Of a stretch of DNA of 38,185 bases, positions 6,541-14,732 are shown piece after piece. The stretch comes from PALSA-505 sp036502085 (GTDB taxonomy: Bacteria; Actinomycetota; Actinomycetes; Streptosporangiales; Streptosporangiaceae): NCBI GenBank assembly GCA_036502085.1, contig DASXZD010000091.1:1-38185 (forward strand), given 5' to 3'. Position numbers and translations under genes: made by a program. The notes under the pieces are model-generated. The model saw only the letters and a program-made list of their open reading frames with translations, did not search any database and had not been told where the DNA came from. Positions within the stretch are counted from its first letter, which is position 1. The number at the start of each line of letters is the position of its first letter.

Positions 6541-7893
6541 TCAGGCGTCGGCGAAGAACCGCTGAGCCCGGCGAATCCCTTCGGCGAGCGCATCGGCCTC
6601 CTCCCGGGCGTTGTACAGGTAGAACGACGCGCGCGTGCTCGACTGCACGCCGAACGCGCGGTGCAGCGGCGCCGCGCAGTGGTGGCCGGCCCGCACCTCG
6701 ATCCCCACGTCGTCTAGCACCTGGCTGACGTCGTGCGGGTGCACGCCGTCCACGGTGAACGAGATCGCGCTGCCGCGGCTGTCGGGCAGCGTCGGGCCGA
6801 GGATCCGCACGCCTTCGATCGACCCCAGCGCGGCCAGCGCGTGCTCGAGCAGGATCAGCTCGTGCGCCCTGATCGCGTCGGGACCGACCTCGGACAGGTA
6901 GTCGATGGCCGCGCCCAGGCCGACCGCCTGCGCGATCGGCATCGTGCCCGCCTCGAACTTGTGCGGCGGCGGCGCGTAGGTGCTCCGCTCCATCGCGACA
7001 GTCTCGATCATCTCGCCGCCGCCGAGGAAGGGCGGCATCTCCTCGAGCAGCTCGGCCCGTCCCCACAGCACGCCGATGCCGGTCGGGCCGCACATCTTGT
7101 GGCCGGTGAAGCCGAGGAAGTCCGCGCCGAGCTCGGCCACGTCCACCGGCATGTGCGGCACCGACTGCGCGGCGTCCACCAGCACGAGCGCCCCGGCGGC
7201 GTGCGCCGCGTCGGCGATCAGCCGGACCGGATTGATCGTGCCGAGCACGTTGGACTGGTGCACGAGGGCGACGACCTTCGTCCGCTCGGTGATCAGGTCG
7301 CCGATGTTCGAGGTGTCCAGCCGCCCGTCCGGCGTTACGCCGAACCAGCGCAGCGTGGCGCCGGTCCGCTGGCAGAGCAGCTGCCACGGCACGATGTTGG
7401 AGTGGTGCTCCATCTCGGTGATGACGACCTCGTCACCCGGGCCGAGGCTGAACCTGCCAGTGCTTGCCTTGCCGGAAACACGCCCTACGGCTGCGCTTGC
7501 CTTGCCGGAAACACGCCCTACGGCTGCGCTTGCTTTGCCGGAAACACGCCCTACGGCTGCAGCAGAGGCGTTGCCCATCGAGTAGGCGACCAGGTTGATC
7601 GCTTCGGAGATGTTCTTGGTGAAGACGACCTCGGCCTCGCTGGCCGCCCCGATGAACTCCGCGGCCTTGATCCTGGCGCCCTCGTAGGCCTCGGTGGCCT
7701 CCTCGCCAAGCTGATGGCTGGCCCGGTGGATGTTCGCGTTGTGCCGCTCGTAGAACTCGGCCAGCGTGTCGAGTACCTGCCGCGGCTTCTGCGAGGTGTT
7801 GGCGCTGTCCAGGTAGATCAGCGGCTGGCCGCCGCGGATGGTCCGCTCCAGGATCGGGAAGTCCTTGCGGACCCTGGCCACATCGAAGGTCAT
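6541..7893 (-). CDS. sufS: SufS cysteine desulfurase with an 11-aa triple repeat
   Basis: A 450-residue PLP enzyme (class V aminotransferase fold, group II desulfurase) that takes sulfur from cysteine and passes it to SufU. Visible landmarks are the N-terminal DFPILERTIRGGQPLIYLDSA, TEMEHHSNIVPWQ with the PLP-stacking histidine, the PLP lysine K266 in GFTGHKMCGP and the catalytic C406 in RAGHHCAAPLHRAF. Between NLVAYSMGN and LGPGDEVV, where homologues have a short linker, lie three perfect copies of AAVGRVSGKAS (residues 112-144). Without them the protein would be the usual 410-420 residues. The frame is intact and all catalytic residues are present. Its ATG overlaps the sufC stop (ATGA). Confidence 0.95.
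   Translation of the reverse strand: MTFDVARVRKDFPILERTIRGGQPLIYLDSANTSQKPRQVLDTLAEFYERHNANIHRASHQLGEEATEAYEGARIKAAEFIGAASEAEVVFTKNISEAINLVAYSMGNASAAAVGRVSGKASAAVGRVSGKASAAVGRVSGKASTGRFSLGPGDEVVITEMEHHSNIVPWQLLCQRTGATLRWFGVTPDGRLDTSNIGDLITERTKVVALVHQSNVLGTINPVRLIADAAHAAGALVLVDAAQSVPHMPVDVAELGADFLGFTGHKMCGPTGIGVLWGRAELLEEMPPFLGGGEMIETVAMERSTYAPPPHKFEAGTMPIAQAVGLGAAIDYLSEVGPDAIRAHELILLEHALAALGSIEGVRILGPTLPDSRGSAISFTVDGVHPHDVSQVLDDVGIEVRAGHHCAAPLHRAFGVQSSTRASFYLYNAREEADALAEGIRRAQRFFADA
7462..7560 (-). repeat. 33-bp tandem repeat, 3 copies, inside sufS
   Basis: Three consecutive 33-bp units. Two are identical and the third differs by two bases when read on the plus strand. The length is a multiple of three, so each unit adds 11 residues (AAVGRVSGKAS) to SufS. 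The unit is rich in small and polar residues, consistent with a flexible surface loop. The plus-strand unit contains GCCGGAAACACGCCCTACGG. Confidence 0.95.
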
Positions 7894-8657
7894 GCAGACG
7901 CACCCGCCTTCAAAAACTTCTCGTAACCGTCGCGCTCCAGCTCATCGGCCAGCTCGGAGCCGCCCTCGGCGACGATCCGGCCACCCACGAACACGTGCAC
8001 GAAGTCCGGCTTCACGTACCGCAGGATCCGGGTGTAGTGCGTGATCAGCAGGACGCCGTGCCCCTCGCCCGCACGGAACCGGTTGACCCCTTCGGAGACC
8101 ACCTTGAGCGCGTCGATGTCCAGGCCCGAGTCGGTCTCGTCCAGGATCGCGATCTTCGGGTTGAGCAGTTCGAGCTGCAGGATCTCGTGCCGCTTCTTCT
8201 CGCCGCCGGAGAACCCCTCATTGAGGTTCCGCTGGGCGAACTCCGGGCTGATGGACAGCTCGCTCATCGCCGACCGCAACTGCTTGGTGAAGTCGCGCAG
8301 CTTCGGCGCCTCGCCGCGGACCGCGGTCATCGCCGTGCGCAGGAAGTTCGACACCGAGACGCCGGGCACCTCGACCGGGTACTGCATGGCCAGGAACAGG
8401 CCCCCCCTGGCTCGCGCGTCGACGCTCATCGCCAGCACGTCCTCGCCGTCCAACCTGACGGAGCCCTGCGTCACCTGGTACTTCGGGTGGCCGGCGATCG
8501 CGTAGGCGAGGGTGGACTTGCCGGAGCCGTTCGGCCCCATGATGGCGTGCGTCTGTCCGGCCGGCACGACGAGGTCCACGCCGCGCAGGATCTCCCTGGA
8601 CGTGCCCGCCGCCTCCTCCACGCTGACGTGCAGGTCACGGATCTCAAGGGTGGACAT
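7890..8657 (-). CDS. sufC: SufC, ATPase of the SufBCD scaffold
   Basis: A 255-residue ABC-type ATPase without membrane partners. Walker A is MGPNGSGKSTLAYAIAGH, the signature GFSGGEKKRHEIL and Walker B AILDETDSGLDIDAL, followed by the H-loop LLITHYTRIL. ETDSGLD in place of the usual EPTxxLD is the SufC hallmark. It hydrolyses ATP to reshape SufB-SufD during Fe-S cluster assembly. Start is ATG 8657. The Rieske gene ends 27 nt upstream and sufS overlaps at the 3' end. Confidence 0.96.
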   Translation of the reverse strand: MSTLEIRDLHVSVEEAAGTSREILRGVDLVVPAGQTHAIMGPNGSGKSTLAYAIAGHPKYQVTQGSVRLDGEDVLAMSVDARARGGLFLAMQYPVEVPGVSVSNFLRTAMTAVRGEAPKLRDFTKQLRSAMSELSISPEFAQRNLNEGFSGGEKKRHEILQLELLNPKIAILDETDSGLDIDALKVVSEGVNRFRAGEGHGVLLITHYTRILRYVKPDFVHVFVGGRIVAEGGSELADELERDGYEKFLKAGASA

Positions 8658-8684
8658 GTTGAAACTCTCCTGGTCGTCTTAAAG

Positions 8685-9020
8685 TCAGGTGAGCGCGACG
8701 TAGACGTCGTCGCCCTCGATCTTGACGGGATAGGTCGCCACCGGCTGGGACGCGGGCGGCCCGGTGGGCTTGCCGCTGCGCAGGTCGAAGCAGGACCCGT
8801 GCAGCCAGCACTCCACCGTGTGGTCATAGATGTCTCCCTCGGACAGCGGGACCTCGGCGTGCGAGCACACGTCGTGCAGCGCGTACACCTCGCCGCCGGC
8901 CCGGATGATCGCGACGGGCACGCCGGCGACCTCCACCCCGACCGCCCCTTCGTCCGGCAGGTCAGCCAGCGCGCACGCCCGGCTGAAGCCGCCGCCTGCG
9001 GTTGATGGTGATTCGGTCAT
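8685..9020 (-). CDS. Rieske-type ferredoxin in the suf operon
   Basis: A 111-residue single-domain Rieske [2Fe-2S] protein. The ligand pairs are C52-x-H54 in VCSHAEVPL and C71-xx-H74 in ECWLHGSCF. No signal peptide or membrane anchor is seen, so it is cytoplasmic, like the ferredoxin component of ring-hydroxylating oxygenases. No oxygenase is nearby. A position between sufD and sufC is common in actinomycetes, suggesting electron supply to Fe-S assembly or a link to cluster status; that role is inferred. Its ATG overlaps the sufD stop by 4 nt. Confidence 0.92.
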   Translation of the reverse strand: MTESPSTAGGGFSRACALADLPDEGAVGVEVAGVPVAIIRAGGEVYALHDVCSHAEVPLSEGDIYDHTVECWLHGSCFDLRSGKPTGPPASQPVATYPVKIEGDDVYVALT

Positions 9021-10156
9021 GTCAGCTCCGACTCGATCCTGGCGCGAATGCGCTCGCCCAGCTCAGGTATCTCGATCTTGTCGATCAGCGTGCCGAAGAA
9101 CCCGCGGATCACCAGCCGCCGCGCCTCGGCCTCGGGGATACCCCTGGCCATCAGGTAGAACAGGTGCTGGTCCTCCAGCCGCCCGCTGGTGCTCGCGTGT
9201 CCCGCGCCGACCACCTCGCCGGTCAGGATCTCCAGGTTGGGCACGGAGTCGACCCGCGTCCCGTCGGTGAGCACCAGGTTGCGGTTGCGCTCGTAGGTGT
9301 CGGTGCCGGTCGCCTCCGGGCGGATGATCACGTCGCCGATCCACACCCCGTGCGCGTCCTCGCCCTGCAGCGCGCCCTTGTAGTCGACCCGGCTGCGGCA
9401 GTTTGGCATCGCATGATCAACGAAAAGGCGGTGCTCCAGATGCTGGCCGCTGTCCGCGAAATACATCCCGAGCAGCTCCGCGTCACCCCCAGGCCCTTCA
9501 TTCCGTACGGAGGGGGCAAGACGTACGACGTCGCCGCCGAGCGTCACCGCGGTGTGCCTGAAGGTGGCATCGCGGCCGAGCGCCGCGTGATGGTGGGCCA
9601 GGTGCACCGCGTCAGGCGCCCAGTCCTGCACGGTCACCACCGACAGCGACGCGCCGTCGCCCAGCACGAACTCCGCGTTGGCCGCGTAGGTCGCGCTGCC
9701 GCAGTGGTCGAGCACCAGCACGGCGCGGGCCATCGGCTTGACGTCGACCAGCAGGTGCCCGAAGCTCGCGCCCGACGCGTCGTCGCCGCGGATGCTGAGC
9801 ACGGTCGGCCTGCTGGCCTCGGTCTCGGCGGGCACCGTGATCACGGTCGCCTCGGTGAACGACGCGAACGCCCTGGCGCTCACCCTGTCGGCGGGTACGT
9901 AGGAGCGCCCAAGTCTGGCATCTCCCCGTTCGGACAATTCAATAATGACACCAGGGGCAGGGTCCGCTTCCACGGTCACCTTCCCGGCGGCCAGCGGCGA
10001 ATCCCCGTGCAGATCACGGAGCCTGGCCAGCGGTGTGAACCGCCATTCTTCCTCGCGCCCGGTCGGCACGCCGAAGTCCGCGGGGTCGAACGACTGCCGC
10101 TCGTGCAGCCTGGAGACGGGCGCGGATGCCTCCTGCGCCCTGGAAATCCCGGCCAT
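9017..10156 (-). CDS. sufD: SufD, scaffold subunit of SufBCD
   Basis: A 379-residue protein of the SufB/SufD beta-helix family. It has REEEWRFTPLARLRDL near residue 35, the beta-helix repeats, EDAHGVWIGDVIIRPEATGTDTYERNRNLVLTDG, and the C-terminal domain GHASTSGRLEDQHLFYLMARGIPEAEARRLVIRGFF. It forms the complex with SufB and the SufC dimer. ATG 10156 shares one base with the sufB stop. The length is usual for actinobacterial SufD, and nothing abnormal is seen. Confidence 0.94.
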   Translation of the reverse strand: MAGISRAQEASAPVSRLHERQSFDPADFGVPTGREEEWRFTPLARLRDLHGDSPLAAGKVTVEADPAPGVIIELSERGDARLGRSYVPADRVSARAFASFTEATVITVPAETEASRPTVLSIRGDDASGASFGHLLVDVKPMARAVLVLDHCGSATYAANAEFVLGDGASLSVVTVQDWAPDAVHLAHHHAALGRDATFRHTAVTLGGDVVRLAPSVRNEGPGGDAELLGMYFADSGQHLEHRLFVDHAMPNCRSRVDYKGALQGEDAHGVWIGDVIIRPEATGTDTYERNRNLVLTDGTRVDSVPNLEILTGEVVGAGHASTSGRLEDQHLFYLMARGIPEAEARRLVIRGFFGTLIDKIEIPELGERIRARIESELT

Positions 10157-11568
10157 CAGCCGACCGCCCCCTCCATCTGGAGCTCGATCAGCCGGTTCAG
10201 CTCGAGCGCGTATTCCATCGGCAGCTCGCGGGCGATCGGCTCGACGAAGCCGCGCACGATCGTGGCGGCCGCCTCGTCCTCAGTCATCCCGCGGCTCATC
10301 AGGTAGAACAGCTGGTCCTCGGAGATCTTGGAGACGGAGGCCTCGTGGCCCATCTCCACGTCGTCCTCGCGGACGTCGATGTACGGGTAGGTGTCCGAGC
10401 GGCTGACCGTGTCCACCAGCAGCGCGTCGCACTTCACCGTGGACTTGGAGTGCTCGGCGCCCTCCTGCACGTTGACCAGGCCGCGGTAGGAGGTGCGGCC
10501 GCCGCCTCTGGCCACCGACTTGGACACGATCGTGGACGACGTGTTCGGCGCGCAGTGCACCATCTTGGCCCCGGCGTCCTGGTGCTGGCCCGGGCCGGCG
10601 AAGGCCACCGAGAGCGTCTCGCCCTTGGCGTGCTCGCCCATCAGGTAGACCGCCGGGTACTTCATCGTGACCTTGGAGCCGATGTTCCCGTCGATCCATT
10701 CCATCGTCGCCCCGGCCTGCGCCACGGCGCGCTTGGTGACCAGGTTGTAGACGTTGTTCGACCAATTCTGGATCGTGGTGTACCGGCAACGCGCGTCCTT
10801 CTTGACGATGATCTCGACCACCGCCGAGTGCAGCGAGTCCGACTTGTAGATCGGCGCGGTGCAGCCCTCGACGTAATGGACGTACGCGCCTTCGTCCACG
10901 ATGATCAGGGTCCGCTCGAACTGGCCCATGTTCTCGGTGTTGATGCGGAAATAGGCCTGCAGCGGTATTTCGACGTTCACGCCCGGGGGCACGTAGATGA
11001 AGCTGCCGCCGGACCAGACCGCGGTGTTGAGCGCGGCGAACTTGTTGTCGCCCGGCGGGATGACCGTGGCGAAATACTCGCGGAACAGTTCCGGCTGCTC
11101 CCTGAGGGCCGTGTCCGTGTCCAGGAAAAGGACGCCCTTCTCCTCCAGGTCCTCACGAATCTTGTGGTAGACGACCTCGGACTCGTACTGCGCGGCCACG
11201 CCGGCGATCAGCCGCTGCTTTTCCGCCTCGGGTATGCCGAGCCGGTCGTAGGTGTTCTTGATGTCGGCCGGCAGCTCGTCCCAGTTCGCCGCCTGCTTCT
11301 CGGTCGACCTGACGAAGTACTTGATGTTGTCGAAGTCGATGCCGGAAAGGTCGGACCCCCAGGTCGGCAGCGGCTTGCGGCCGTACATGCGCAGGCCGCG
11401 CAGCCGCAGGTCCAGCATCCATTCGGGCTCGTTTTTCTTCGCCGAAATGTCGCGGACGACGTCCTCGGACAGACCGCGTCGGGCCGAGGCGCCGGCCAGG
11501 TCGGAGTCTGACCAGCCGAACTTATAGCTTCCCAGGCCCTCGAGCTCTGATGGTGCGGTGGTTGTCAT
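10156..11568 (-). CDS. sufB: SufB, Fe-S cluster scaffold protein
   Basis: A 470-residue SufB. Its landmarks are SAKKNEPEWMLDLRLRGLRMYGRKPLPTWGSDL near residue 43, FIYVPPGVNVEIPLQAYFRIN, the beta-helix core with EGCTAPIYKSDSLHSAVVEIIV, and the C-terminal EDQLFYLMSRGMTEDEAAATIVRGFVEPI. The cysteine in VEGCTAP matches the conserved sulfur-accepting position as I recall it. SufB assembles the nascent cluster with SufD and SufC. Its ATG (11568) overlaps the sufR stop as ATGA, so it is cotranscribed with its regulator. Confidence 0.96.
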   Translation of the reverse strand: MTTTAPSELEGLGSYKFGWSDSDLAGASARRGLSEDVVRDISAKKNEPEWMLDLRLRGLRMYGRKPLPTWGSDLSGIDFDNIKYFVRSTEKQAANWDELPADIKNTYDRLGIPEAEKQRLIAGVAAQYESEVVYHKIREDLEEKGVLFLDTDTALREQPELFREYFATVIPPGDNKFAALNTAVWSGGSFIYVPPGVNVEIPLQAYFRINTENMGQFERTLIIVDEGAYVHYVEGCTAPIYKSDSLHSAVVEIIVKKDARCRYTTIQNWSNNVYNLVTKRAVAQAGATMEWIDGNIGSKVTMKYPAVYLMGEHAKGETLSVAFAGPGQHQDAGAKMVHCAPNTSSTIVSKSVARGGGRTSYRGLVNVQEGAEHSKSTVKCDALLVDTVSRSDTYPYIDVREDDVEMGHEASVSKISEDQLFYLMSRGMTEDEAAATIVRGFVEPIARELPMEYALELNRLIELQMEGAVG

Positions 11569-12368
11569 ATTAGGAGCCCTCCGGACTCAGTGATCGTGTC
11601 ATCGTTTTCCGCTGGCAGGGGTACGGCGGCACCGCGTGTAGTCAGCGAGCGGTCAGTGACGTGCGTGGTGCAGACTCCGTGGCCACGGGCGATCGTAGCC
11701 AGCCGCTGCACCGGCGTGCCGAGCAGCCTGCTGAAGACCTCGGTCTCCGCCTCGCACAGCTCGGGGAACTCGGCCGCCACGTGTGCCACCGGGCAGTGGT
11801 GCTGGCAGAGCTGCTCGCCGGCGCCCGCGGCGGGAGCGCCGGTGGTCGAGGCCGCATAGCCGTCCGCGGACAGCGCCTCGGCGAGCGCCTGCAGCCGCCG
11901 CTCCTGCGGCACCCCGGCGACCACCTTCGCGTACCTGACCTCGAGGTCGGCGAGCTGGCGGCGGGCGAACTGCGCCACCGCCGTCTCTCCCCCGGTCTCG
12001 GCGAGGAACCGCAGGGCACTGGTGGCCAGGTCGTCGTAGGCGTGCTCGAACGCGCTCCGGCCGGCGTCGGTGATCGCGAACAGCCTGGCGGGCCTGCCGC
12101 GCCCCCGGCCGCGCTGCACCCTGGCCGTCCTGGTCTCGATCAGGCCGTCGGCCAGCAGGTAGTCCAGGTGCCGGCGGATGGCCGCGGGGGTCAGCCCGAG
12201 CCTGGTGCCGAGCGACGCCGCGGTGGACGGGCCGAGCTCCAGGATCAGCCGGGCCACCCGGGCGCGGGTGCCGCGCTCGGAGCGCCCGGCATCGGGCGCG
12301 CCGAGGCTCCCGGCGGCCGCCTGGCCGACGGGAGCCTGCTGCGCGGTGCTGTCCGCGCGCGCGCCCAT
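11565..12368 (-). CDS. sufR: SufR, Fe-S-sensing repressor of the suf operon
   Basis: About 267 residues from the chosen ATG. An N-terminal winged helix (ARLILELGPSTAASLGTRLGLTPAAIRRHLDYLLADGLIE) precedes a C-terminal sensory part. Cysteines at 188, 192, 205 and 233 (CQHHCPVAH, ELCEAE, HGVCTTH) have the spacing expected for SufR cluster ligands. SufR with a cluster represses suf; loss of the cluster relieves repression. The frame stays open to 12422, but an operator (12380-12394) overlaps that extension, so transcription probably starts downstream or within it. I chose ATG 12368; GTG 12374 or GTG 12383 are alternatives. First gene of the operon. Confidence 0.9.
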   Translation of the reverse strand: MGARADSTAQQAPVGQAAAGSLGAPDAGRSERGTRARVARLILELGPSTAASLGTRLGLTPAAIRRHLDYLLADGLIETRTARVQRGRGRGRPARLFAITDAGRSAFEHAYDDLATSALRFLAETGGETAVAQFARRQLADLEVRYAKVVAGVPQERRLQALAEALSADGYAASTTGAPAAGAGEQLCQHHCPVAHVAAEFPELCEAETEVFSRLLGTPVQRLATIARGHGVCTTHVTDRSLTTRGAAVPLPAENDDTITESGGLLI

Positions 12369-12379
12369 CCCCACGTTTT

Positions 12380-12394
12380 TCACAACATCAGTGT
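12380..12394 (-). promoter_or_regulatory. SufR operator
   Basis: On the minus strand the site reads ACACT-GATGT-TGTGA. This is exactly the ACACT-N5-TGTGA palindrome I recall for mycobacterial SufR binding at its own promoter. It lies 12-26 nt upstream of the chosen sufR start, the correct place for autoregulation of the whole operon. Confidence 0.75.
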
Positions 12395-12477
12395 GCCGTA
12401 AATCAATCCCGGGTCGCAACACGATCCGGTGTGAGTCCCCGCACAGACTGAAACCTTGTCCGATTCCAGCTAGATTC

Positions 12478-12495
12478 CTGCCCGATACCGGGCAG
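12478..12495. promoter_or_regulatory. Inverted repeat between divergent sufR and the 88-aa gene
   Basis: CTGCCCG (12478-12484) and CGGGCAG (12489-12495) are perfect arms around ATAC. The repeat ends 5 nt before the -35 of the plus-strand gene. It could be an operator for that gene or a weak hairpin; no binding protein is suggested. Confidence 0.35.
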
Positions 12496-12500
12496 ATTTC

Positions 12501-12529
12501 TTGACCTTAGGGCGCGCTTCTGGCAGCCT
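12501..12529 (+). promoter_or_regulatory. Promoter of leaderless 88-aa gene and probably glmS
   Basis: TTGACC (12501-12506), a 17-nt spacer and CAGCCT (12524-12529). The GTG start at 12538 follows after 8 nt, so the transcript would begin at or within a base or two of the start codon. Confidence 0.55.
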
Positions 12530-12537
12530 CATGTGGC

Positions 12538-12804
12538 GTGAGCACGCCTGCGCTGCAGGATCTCGTCCGGCACGTGGTCGCCACCACCGGGCTCCCCTCG
12601 GCCACCGCCGCCCGCGTCATCAGCGACGTGATCGGCTACTTCGCCGAGACCACCGAGCAGTTCGTCCGGCGGCGGCACGCCGAGCTGCACCGCCGCCACC
12701 GCAACGACGAGATCTGGGCGCTCATCGCAGCCGAGCTGGCGGGCCGGCCGGTGGCGGCACCCCGCGCCACCGAGCGCCAGCTCCGCCGGATCGTCTACGG
12801 CTGA
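12538..12804 (+). CDS. Conserved small protein of unknown function upstream of glmS
   Basis: An 88-residue protein starting at GTG 12538, with no ribosome binding site but a promoter placed for leaderless translation. It is predicted mainly helical. LVRHVVATTGLPSATAARVISDVIGYFAETTEQFVRRRHAEL resembles a small helical DNA- or partner-binding module. A second half, NDEIWALIAAELAGRPV, is followed by a basic end, RATERQLRRIVYG. No membrane segment, cysteine or catalytic motif is visible. I do not recognise a named family. glmS follows 43 nt later on the same strand. Codon use matches the neighbours, so it is a real gene. Confidence 0.7.
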   Translation: MSTPALQDLVRHVVATTGLPSATAARVISDVIGYFAETTEQFVRRRHAELHRRHRNDEIWALIAAELAGRPVAAPRATERQLRRIVYG

Positions 12805-12847
12805 CGACTCATTACCAAACCATCAACACACAGGAGGAACCCGGCAT

Positions 12848-14674
12848 ATGTGCGGGATCGTCGGCTACGTCGGGCAGCGCGAGGCCACCCCAATCCTGCT
12901 GGAGGGGCTGCGCAGGCTCGAATACCGAGGCTACGACTCGGCCGGCCTCGCGGTCGTGCACCGCGGCAGGCTCCGGGTCACCAAGGCGGCGGTCCGGGTG
13001 GCCGGCCTGCGCGAGCTGACCGGCACCGCTCCCCCGGCCACATCCGGCATCGCGCATACCCGGTGGGCCACGCACGGCAAGCCCAGCGACGCCAACGCCC
13101 ACCCGCACACCGACTCCAGCGGCCGGATCGCCGTGGTGCATAACGGCATTATCGAGAATTCCGAACGGCTCCGCGCCGAGCTCACCGCCACCGGCGTGAA
13201 GTTCGCCTCGGATACCGACACCGAGTCGCTCGCGCACCTGATCGCCGCCGCGCTCAGCGCCGGCGCCGGCTCGCTGGAAGACGCGGTCCGGACCGCGTTG
13301 CGGCGGGTCGAGGGAACCTACGGCCTGGTCGTGCTCGACGCCAGGCAGCCGGGCGAGCTGGTGGCGGCGCGCAATGGCAGCCCGCTGGTCATCGGCGTCG
13401 GCGAGGGCGAGACGCTGGTCGCCTCCGACGTGGCCGCGCTGGTCCGGCACACCCAGCGGGTCGCCTACCTGGAGGACGGCGAGATCGCGGTGCTCAGCGC
13501 GCGGGACTTCCGCACCAGCACCCGCGAGGCCCGCCCGATCGACCGGCAGACCACGACGGTCGAGGTAACCGCCGAGGACTACGAGCTCGGCGACTCGCCC
13601 GACTTCATGCACAAGGAGATGCACGAGCAGCCCGCCGCGGTCAGCCGCGCACTGCTCGGCCGGCTCGACGACCAGTTCGCCACGGCCAGGCTCGGCGGCA
13701 TCGAGGTGACCGCGCGGGACGTGCACGCGATCCGCCGGGTGAAGTTCCTCGGCTGCGGCTCGGCCTACTACGCGGCCCAGCTCGGCGCCGGCCTGGTCGA
13801 GGAGCTGGCCCGGCTGCCCGCCGACGCCGAGCCGGCCTCGGAGTTTCGCTACCGCAACCCGGTCATCGACCCCGACACGCTGTTCATCGCGGTCAGCCAG
13901 TCCGGCGAGACGCTCGACACGCTCGGCGCGGTCCGCGAACTGGAGCGCAAGGGCGGACGGCTGCTCGGCGTGGTCAACGCGGTCGGCAGCGCGATCGCCC
14001 GCTCCTGCGGCAACGGCGTCTTCCTGCACGCCGGGCCGGAGGTCGCGGTCGCCTCGACCAAGGCGGTCACCAACATGGCCGTCAGTTTCGCCATGCTCGG
14101 CCTGCTCTTCGGCCGGGTGCGCGACCTGTCGTTCGCCGACGGCCAGCGGATCGTGGCGGGCCTGCGCGCGCTTCCCGGCCAGATTGCCGAGGTGCTCGCG
14201 GCCGAGGCCGAGATCGCCGAGGTGGCCAAGCGCTACGCCGACGCCAGGCACATGTTCTTCACCGGCCGGGTCCGCGGCTGGCCGGTGGCGCGCGAGGGCG
14301 CGCAGAAGCTCAAGGAGATCTCCTACCTGCACGCCGAGGCCTACCAGGCGTCCGAGCTCAAGCACGGCCCGCTCGCCCTGATCGACGCCGAGATGCCGAC
14401 CGTCGCGATCATCCCCGGCGACGAGCTGGTGGCCAAGAACATCGGCACGGTCGCGGAGATCAAGGCCCGCGGCGGCCCGGTCATCGCGGTCACTAGCGCC
14501 GACCTGCCGGACGGCCTGGCGGACGCGGTCATTCGAGTGCCGCGCACCGAGCCCGAGCTCAACCCGATCCTGCTGACGATCCCGCTGCAGCTGTTCGCCT
14601 ACCACATCGCCGTCACCCTGGGTCGCGACATCGACAAGCCCCGCAACCTAGCCAAAAGCGTCACCGTCGAGTAG
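12848..14674 (+). CDS. glmS: Glutamine-fructose-6-phosphate aminotransferase
   Basis: A 608-residue GlmS that makes glucosamine-6-phosphate from fructose-6-phosphate and glutamine, the entry to peptidoglycan precursors. The N-terminal class II glutaminase starts MCGIVGYVG, with catalytic C2 exposed after Met removal. RYRGYDSAG-type and HTRWATHGKPSDANAHPH motifs follow. Two SIS isomerase domains begin with FLGCGSAYYAA and contain SQSGETLDTLGA and KELSYLHAEAYQASELKHGPLALI-like sequence (here KEISYLHAEAYQASELKHGP). The chain ends KSVTVE, as expected. AGGAGG lies 11-12 nt before the ATG. Probably cotranscribed with the 88-aa gene. Confidence 0.97.
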   Translation: MCGIVGYVGQREATPILLEGLRRLEYRGYDSAGLAVVHRGRLRVTKAAVRVAGLRELTGTAPPATSGIAHTRWATHGKPSDANAHPHTDSSGRIAVVHNGIIENSERLRAELTATGVKFASDTDTESLAHLIAAALSAGAGSLEDAVRTALRRVEGTYGLVVLDARQPGELVAARNGSPLVIGVGEGETLVASDVAALVRHTQRVAYLEDGEIAVLSARDFRTSTREARPIDRQTTTVEVTAEDYELGDSPDFMHKEMHEQPAAVSRALLGRLDDQFATARLGGIEVTARDVHAIRRVKFLGCGSAYYAAQLGAGLVEELARLPADAEPASEFRYRNPVIDPDTLFIAVSQSGETLDTLGAVRELERKGGRLLGVVNAVGSAIARSCGNGVFLHAGPEVAVASTKAVTNMAVSFAMLGLLFGRVRDLSFADGQRIVAGLRALPGQIAEVLAAEAEIAEVAKRYADARHMFFTGRVRGWPVAREGAQKLKEISYLHAEAYQASELKHGPLALIDAEMPTVAIIPGDELVAKNIGTVAEIKARGGPVIAVTSADLPDGLADAVIRVPRTEPELNPILLTIPLQLFAYHIAVTLGRDIDKPRNLAKSVTVE

Positions 14675-14717
14675 CCGTCCCGCGGGCGCAGGCTGGCAGG
14701 GCCGGGGCCGACCGGCT

Positions 14718-14723
14718 TAGGCT
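14718..14723 (+). promoter_or_regulatory. -10 box of the DUF445 gene
   Basis: TAGGCT is followed after 9 nt by ATG 14733, with no ribosome binding site between. A leaderless or nearly leaderless transcript is suggested. No clear -35 is seen. Confidence 0.4.
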
Positions 14724-14732
14724 ACGCACACC

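Noticed and set aside
7462..7560. The 33-bp repeats as a CRISPR array
   Set aside because: The units are directly adjacent with no spacers, and they are in frame inside sufS.
12812..14605. A long open frame antisense to glmS
   Set aside because: It is a by-product of high-GC codon use in glmS; its sequence is rich in Arg, Gly, Ala and Asp with no domain. The same applies to long antisense frames over the permease (19618-21138), tkt (33005-35191) and zwf (36327-38102).
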